Shown here: positions 60,672 through 64,000 of the stretch, piece after piece | Layout of the letters: every line of letters starts with the position of its first letter | How positions within the stretch are numbered: position 1 is the stretch's first letter | Assembly: GCA_905331475.1 (NCBI GenBank) | Contig: CAJNYU010002220.1 | Span: 186,001 to 250,000 of the forward strand | Length of the DNA: 64,000 bases | Source: Rotaria socialis | Taxonomy: Eukaryota; Rotifera; Eurotatoria; Philodinida; Philodinidae | Reading direction: 5' to 3' | Position numbers and translations under genes: made by a program | Notes under the pieces: model-generated | Seen by the model: the letters and a program-made list of their open reading frames with translations, nothing else | Told to the model about the DNA's origin: nothing | The model's database searches: none

Positions 60672-63600
60672 TGATATTATTACACAAATCGAGATGTTGT
60701 CACCAATTGAGAAAATACAACATTGTGCTTCAAACTTTCTATTCTAATTTTTCAACCTTGAGTGCATCCATACAACTGTAGAAATAGAGAGAGGGTGTGA
60801 GTGAATGAGCGAGTGAAAGCAGTTGTTGAATTGAAATTCAATCAATCATACTCATTCAAGTTTTTATAGGATATACAAACATGCAATCGTATTTTGATAG
60901 ATGCGTCAAATGAACACACTGTTGCCATCATCCTCATTTCGTTGTGTTGTGTGTGTGTGTGATACATTAATTTAATTTAATAGTGTAATGACTCTGAAAA
61001 TTAGCTGATAGTTTTTCCTGGCTACTCTCTCAGGTTCGGATAAGCTATAGACTTACATGTAGGGTACCGTTGCATGTTAGAACCAATCGAATTACTTTCC
61101 TGTTTTTATCCTCATACATCCAAAAATTGTTTGATGTTAACATGCAGACATGAATATTAATACGCAAGAATTTATATAAATAAATTTTAATTGAGTTATT
61201 GGAAATTGTTTTAAATTAATTGATCATGTAAATACAATTAAAAAGCAAGCTAAGCAATAGATTATTTTCATTTCGATAGATTATTTATTTTTAGCCTGTT
61301 ACCACTGAAAACTCAAATATGAATCAAATGAAAACTTGATTTACAGATAAAAACAAAAATAACATATTTAATGAAATTTCTTTTTGATAGAAAAGAAATG
61401 CTAATTAATTAGGATACTTTTGTAGAGCTTACCATATCAATAAAATTAAAAAGCTCAATTGATTATTTTATAAAAAAAATCTTATGACAAAATATTGAAC
61501 CTGATTGAATAAATATCAGTTGATTCAACGTATAATTTTCAAATGTTTAATAAAAGGACGAAGAAAAGCATTTTAACTTTTTTGATATTAGATACTGTTT
61601 TTCTAAATAAGTCATTTTCAAAATAAATGCAATTAAAAACAAATACACGTGTATTTAATGAAGAGTAGATAAATCAACTGTAGAATAAAGGGTAGCATTT
61701 TATTAATCAGCGTGTCGAGTTTAAAGTGATAAGATTTTATATATGAAATTTCTTGGTGTCAAAAAAGTTGAAAAACAAACAATATTTTTTAATAATCCAA
61801 AGTAAAGTTTCCATTGCGTCGAAATGTTTTATGAATATTTAACATCAGCAGTAGTATTTCTTTGGTAGAAGTTTTTCATCTAATGATCTTTCCTGTAAAT
61901 ACAATGTACAAGTTTGTGTGGTACTACTCCAAATGAGAGGGGGCGACATCCTGCCTGCCCCCTCCAGTCATTCATAGGCGAAACATCTCTGAATGGCATA
62001 TTCAATAAACAATTACTATAACAAATATTTTATGAAAGAGATAAAAGATATGCAAAATCAAAGGCTATACTTGTTTTCTTCAAACACGGCAGATAGATTT
62101 TGTACATAGATCATTACTTGTGACTAAAGGGACTGCATAATGTCTAAAATAAACCCATAGTTGATACTAAAAGAAAAATACATGAACTGGTTTCATCGCT
62201 ATGAATTCAACTTGTCTCAATTAATGGTGATGAAAAACGTATTCGCATAGGCAGCCTAAAACGTTTTCTTAAATATGAAAGAGAAATAAAAATAAAGTAC
62301 AGGCAAAACTTTCAGCAAATCCAAAGGTTAACTGGATGATACCAGAATATTAAATTCATCCCTTTTGATCCGAAGCTTTAGAGTTCGAGAGTATGCACAC
62401 AACAAAAAGTAATGTATAAATAATTTCTAGTCAGTGACGGCTTGATATTGAAGTTTCATGAGCAAATTTAAAAGCAAATAGTATCCATCAAGTACCGCAA
62501 CGATCATAGATGCTTTCTAATCGCGGTGGATTCTTGCTGTTAGAAGCACTGCCTAGACGAATTTCAAACACGATACAGAAAACTCTTTCGTATTTCAAGA
62601 GAGTTTGTATATTTTTCACGTAATAACAATTTTGCTTTTGTAAATCCATGGAAGAAATCTATGTAAATCATCTTAAACATAGATCTACTCAACATTTCAA
62701 TGATAGTGTGCATGAAAAATTTCTGGATAGGTTTGGTTTGATTAATTCATTTTCAGTTTTCGATATATATTTCATAAAGAATAATTTAATACAACAAGAT
62801 ATTCTCGGATTTCTCTAACCAATGGTAATTATACCATTTTATGAGTCTCTATGATAATGTTCCCATTTTCCTTCAACTTCTCAAGTTCCTTTTAACACGA
62901 CGAAGAATTCAGAGCAATAGCTATTGTCTAATTTTATTATTATTTTATTGTTTCGTTTTTTAAAATTATTTCTCTCAGATTGATACAACAATTATTATAT
63001 GTGTCGAAAATAATCATGATGAATAAGAGAAATCTTTGCTAATTGTTAAACGAGCTGGTTGCTATTTACTAATAAAATGACTCGAAGATAATATTTTGTC
63101 TGATTTTCTTAATACAATTGATTTGTGTTTTAGGTGTATTTAATACTGGTTGACTATATAAATCAAAATAATAAGTAATTTTTGTGATATTATTTCAATA
63201 AATAAAATATAGTTGGTTTTTGAATATTTTGAAATGAAAACAACAACGTAGAATTTTATCTAAAGAGAAAATAAATTTACCGTTGTTTATATTCTTGATT
63301 TTCAAATTTGTTGATATAATCAATAATATTATTTAAATGAGTTCATTTTACTTTCAACTAAAGATATCTACTTCGATTACTTATTATTTTTTTCTTATAC
63401 TCTATTCATTTAGAATGAAACGTAACGAATAGAAATAAAAGAAAAGAAATCGACATGAAAACCGTAGTTGATAATTTCCACATGAGAAGAACATACAAAA
63501 ATTGGTTTGGATAAAAACAAATAGAGAGAAATTGAAATATATATATTGTTAAGTTATAACGATGAATCCTTTTGTTGCTATTCATATTTATTGTATTTTA

Positions 63601-64000
63601 GTTGTGATACAATATGTTCATTCCTTGAATTTTGTTTTATAAATAGATAAATAGTTTATTTAATTTTTCGTTTAACTGATTAACTTCTCTGTGATCGACT
63701 TTCAATAATTAATTTAGTTAATATTAATATAGTTGCTCACTTTAAATAAAATTTTCTCAATACAAATTGTTTGGAAGTAAGATTCAAGAAAGATGAAAAT
63801 ATAAAGTTGTCTTAATGAAAACTATGGACTAGAATAAAAAAAGAGGTCACTATCGGACAATATGCATATATTATTCTAATACATGACGAAATGATTGGCA
63901 AAGATTATTGCATACAGCTAACCGAATACCAATGAATCATTGTTGGTATAACAGAACACAATCAAAATTTTTGTTACGCACACACATACACCACAACTAT
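60672..64000. other. 5' flank of the PDZ gene and gene-free right end
   Basis: A short (GT)n run lies near 60948-60961. At 61937-61964, GAGGGGGC and GCCCCCTC form an 8-bp G/C hairpin in otherwise AT-rich DNA. No coding block was recognised to the edge of the window. Confidence 0.5.

Overview
This window is animal nuclear DNA. It is very AT-rich, with GT-AG introns that are mostly 50-70 bp and long non-coding stretches. The gene set (Munc13, Cdh1/fizzy-related, endosomal ClC exchanger, RBBP9 hydrolase, KY-type transglutaminase-like protein) is metazoan. Tiny introns, heavy A/T codon use and an AG placed directly before at least one start codon suggest a small-genome invertebrate. A bdelloid rotifer is my best guess, by inference only.

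Layout. (1) 1-20,933, minus strand: the 5' two thirds of an unc-13/Munc13 gene, running off the left edge inside the MUN domain. I could place 19 coding exons plus one alternative first exon, and every exon junction keeps phase. Two promoters are implied: a long form starting at 20,933 that carries the N-terminal C2A domain, and a short form starting at 10,858 whose own acidic first exon joins the same common exon. (2) About 21,500-27,800: a transposon-rich block. It holds several 'CCCAGG' foldback elements with 2-bp target duplications, one nested in another, and one sitting in the exon of an otherwise broken PRXL2C/AAED1-like peroxiredoxin gene. It also holds hAT-type MITEs, one of them ending 18 bases before the Cdh1 start codon, and clusters of a CGCCAATT word. 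(3) 27,817-38,128, plus strand: Cdh1/fizzy-related, an RBBP9-like serine hydrolase, a short unrecognised basic coiled-coil-like protein, and an intronless 976-aa KY-like protein that has lost its catalytic cysteine. (4) 39,263-44,709, minus strand: an NmrA-like oxidoreductase with a 1-nt frameshift, and a B-box-like zinc-finger protein. (5) 48,473-51,668, plus strand: a ten-exon ClC-3/4/5-type exchanger. (6) 54,878-57,826: a DNA transposon with inverted arms of about 436 bp, an IS5/ISL2EU-like DDE transposase remnant, and a SWIM zinc finger broken by a stop. A CCCAGG foldback element is nested inside it. (7) 58,951-60,671, minus strand: a PDZ/coiled-coil protein. The rest is intron or featureless AT-rich spacer.

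The genes do not form one pathway. unc-13 (vesicle priming) and the ClC exchanger (vesicle acidification) both act in membrane traffic, but nothing in the layout links them. The least ordinary material is the CCCAGG foldback family: its copies share ends and target-site size, yet their interiors are built from different short palindromic words.
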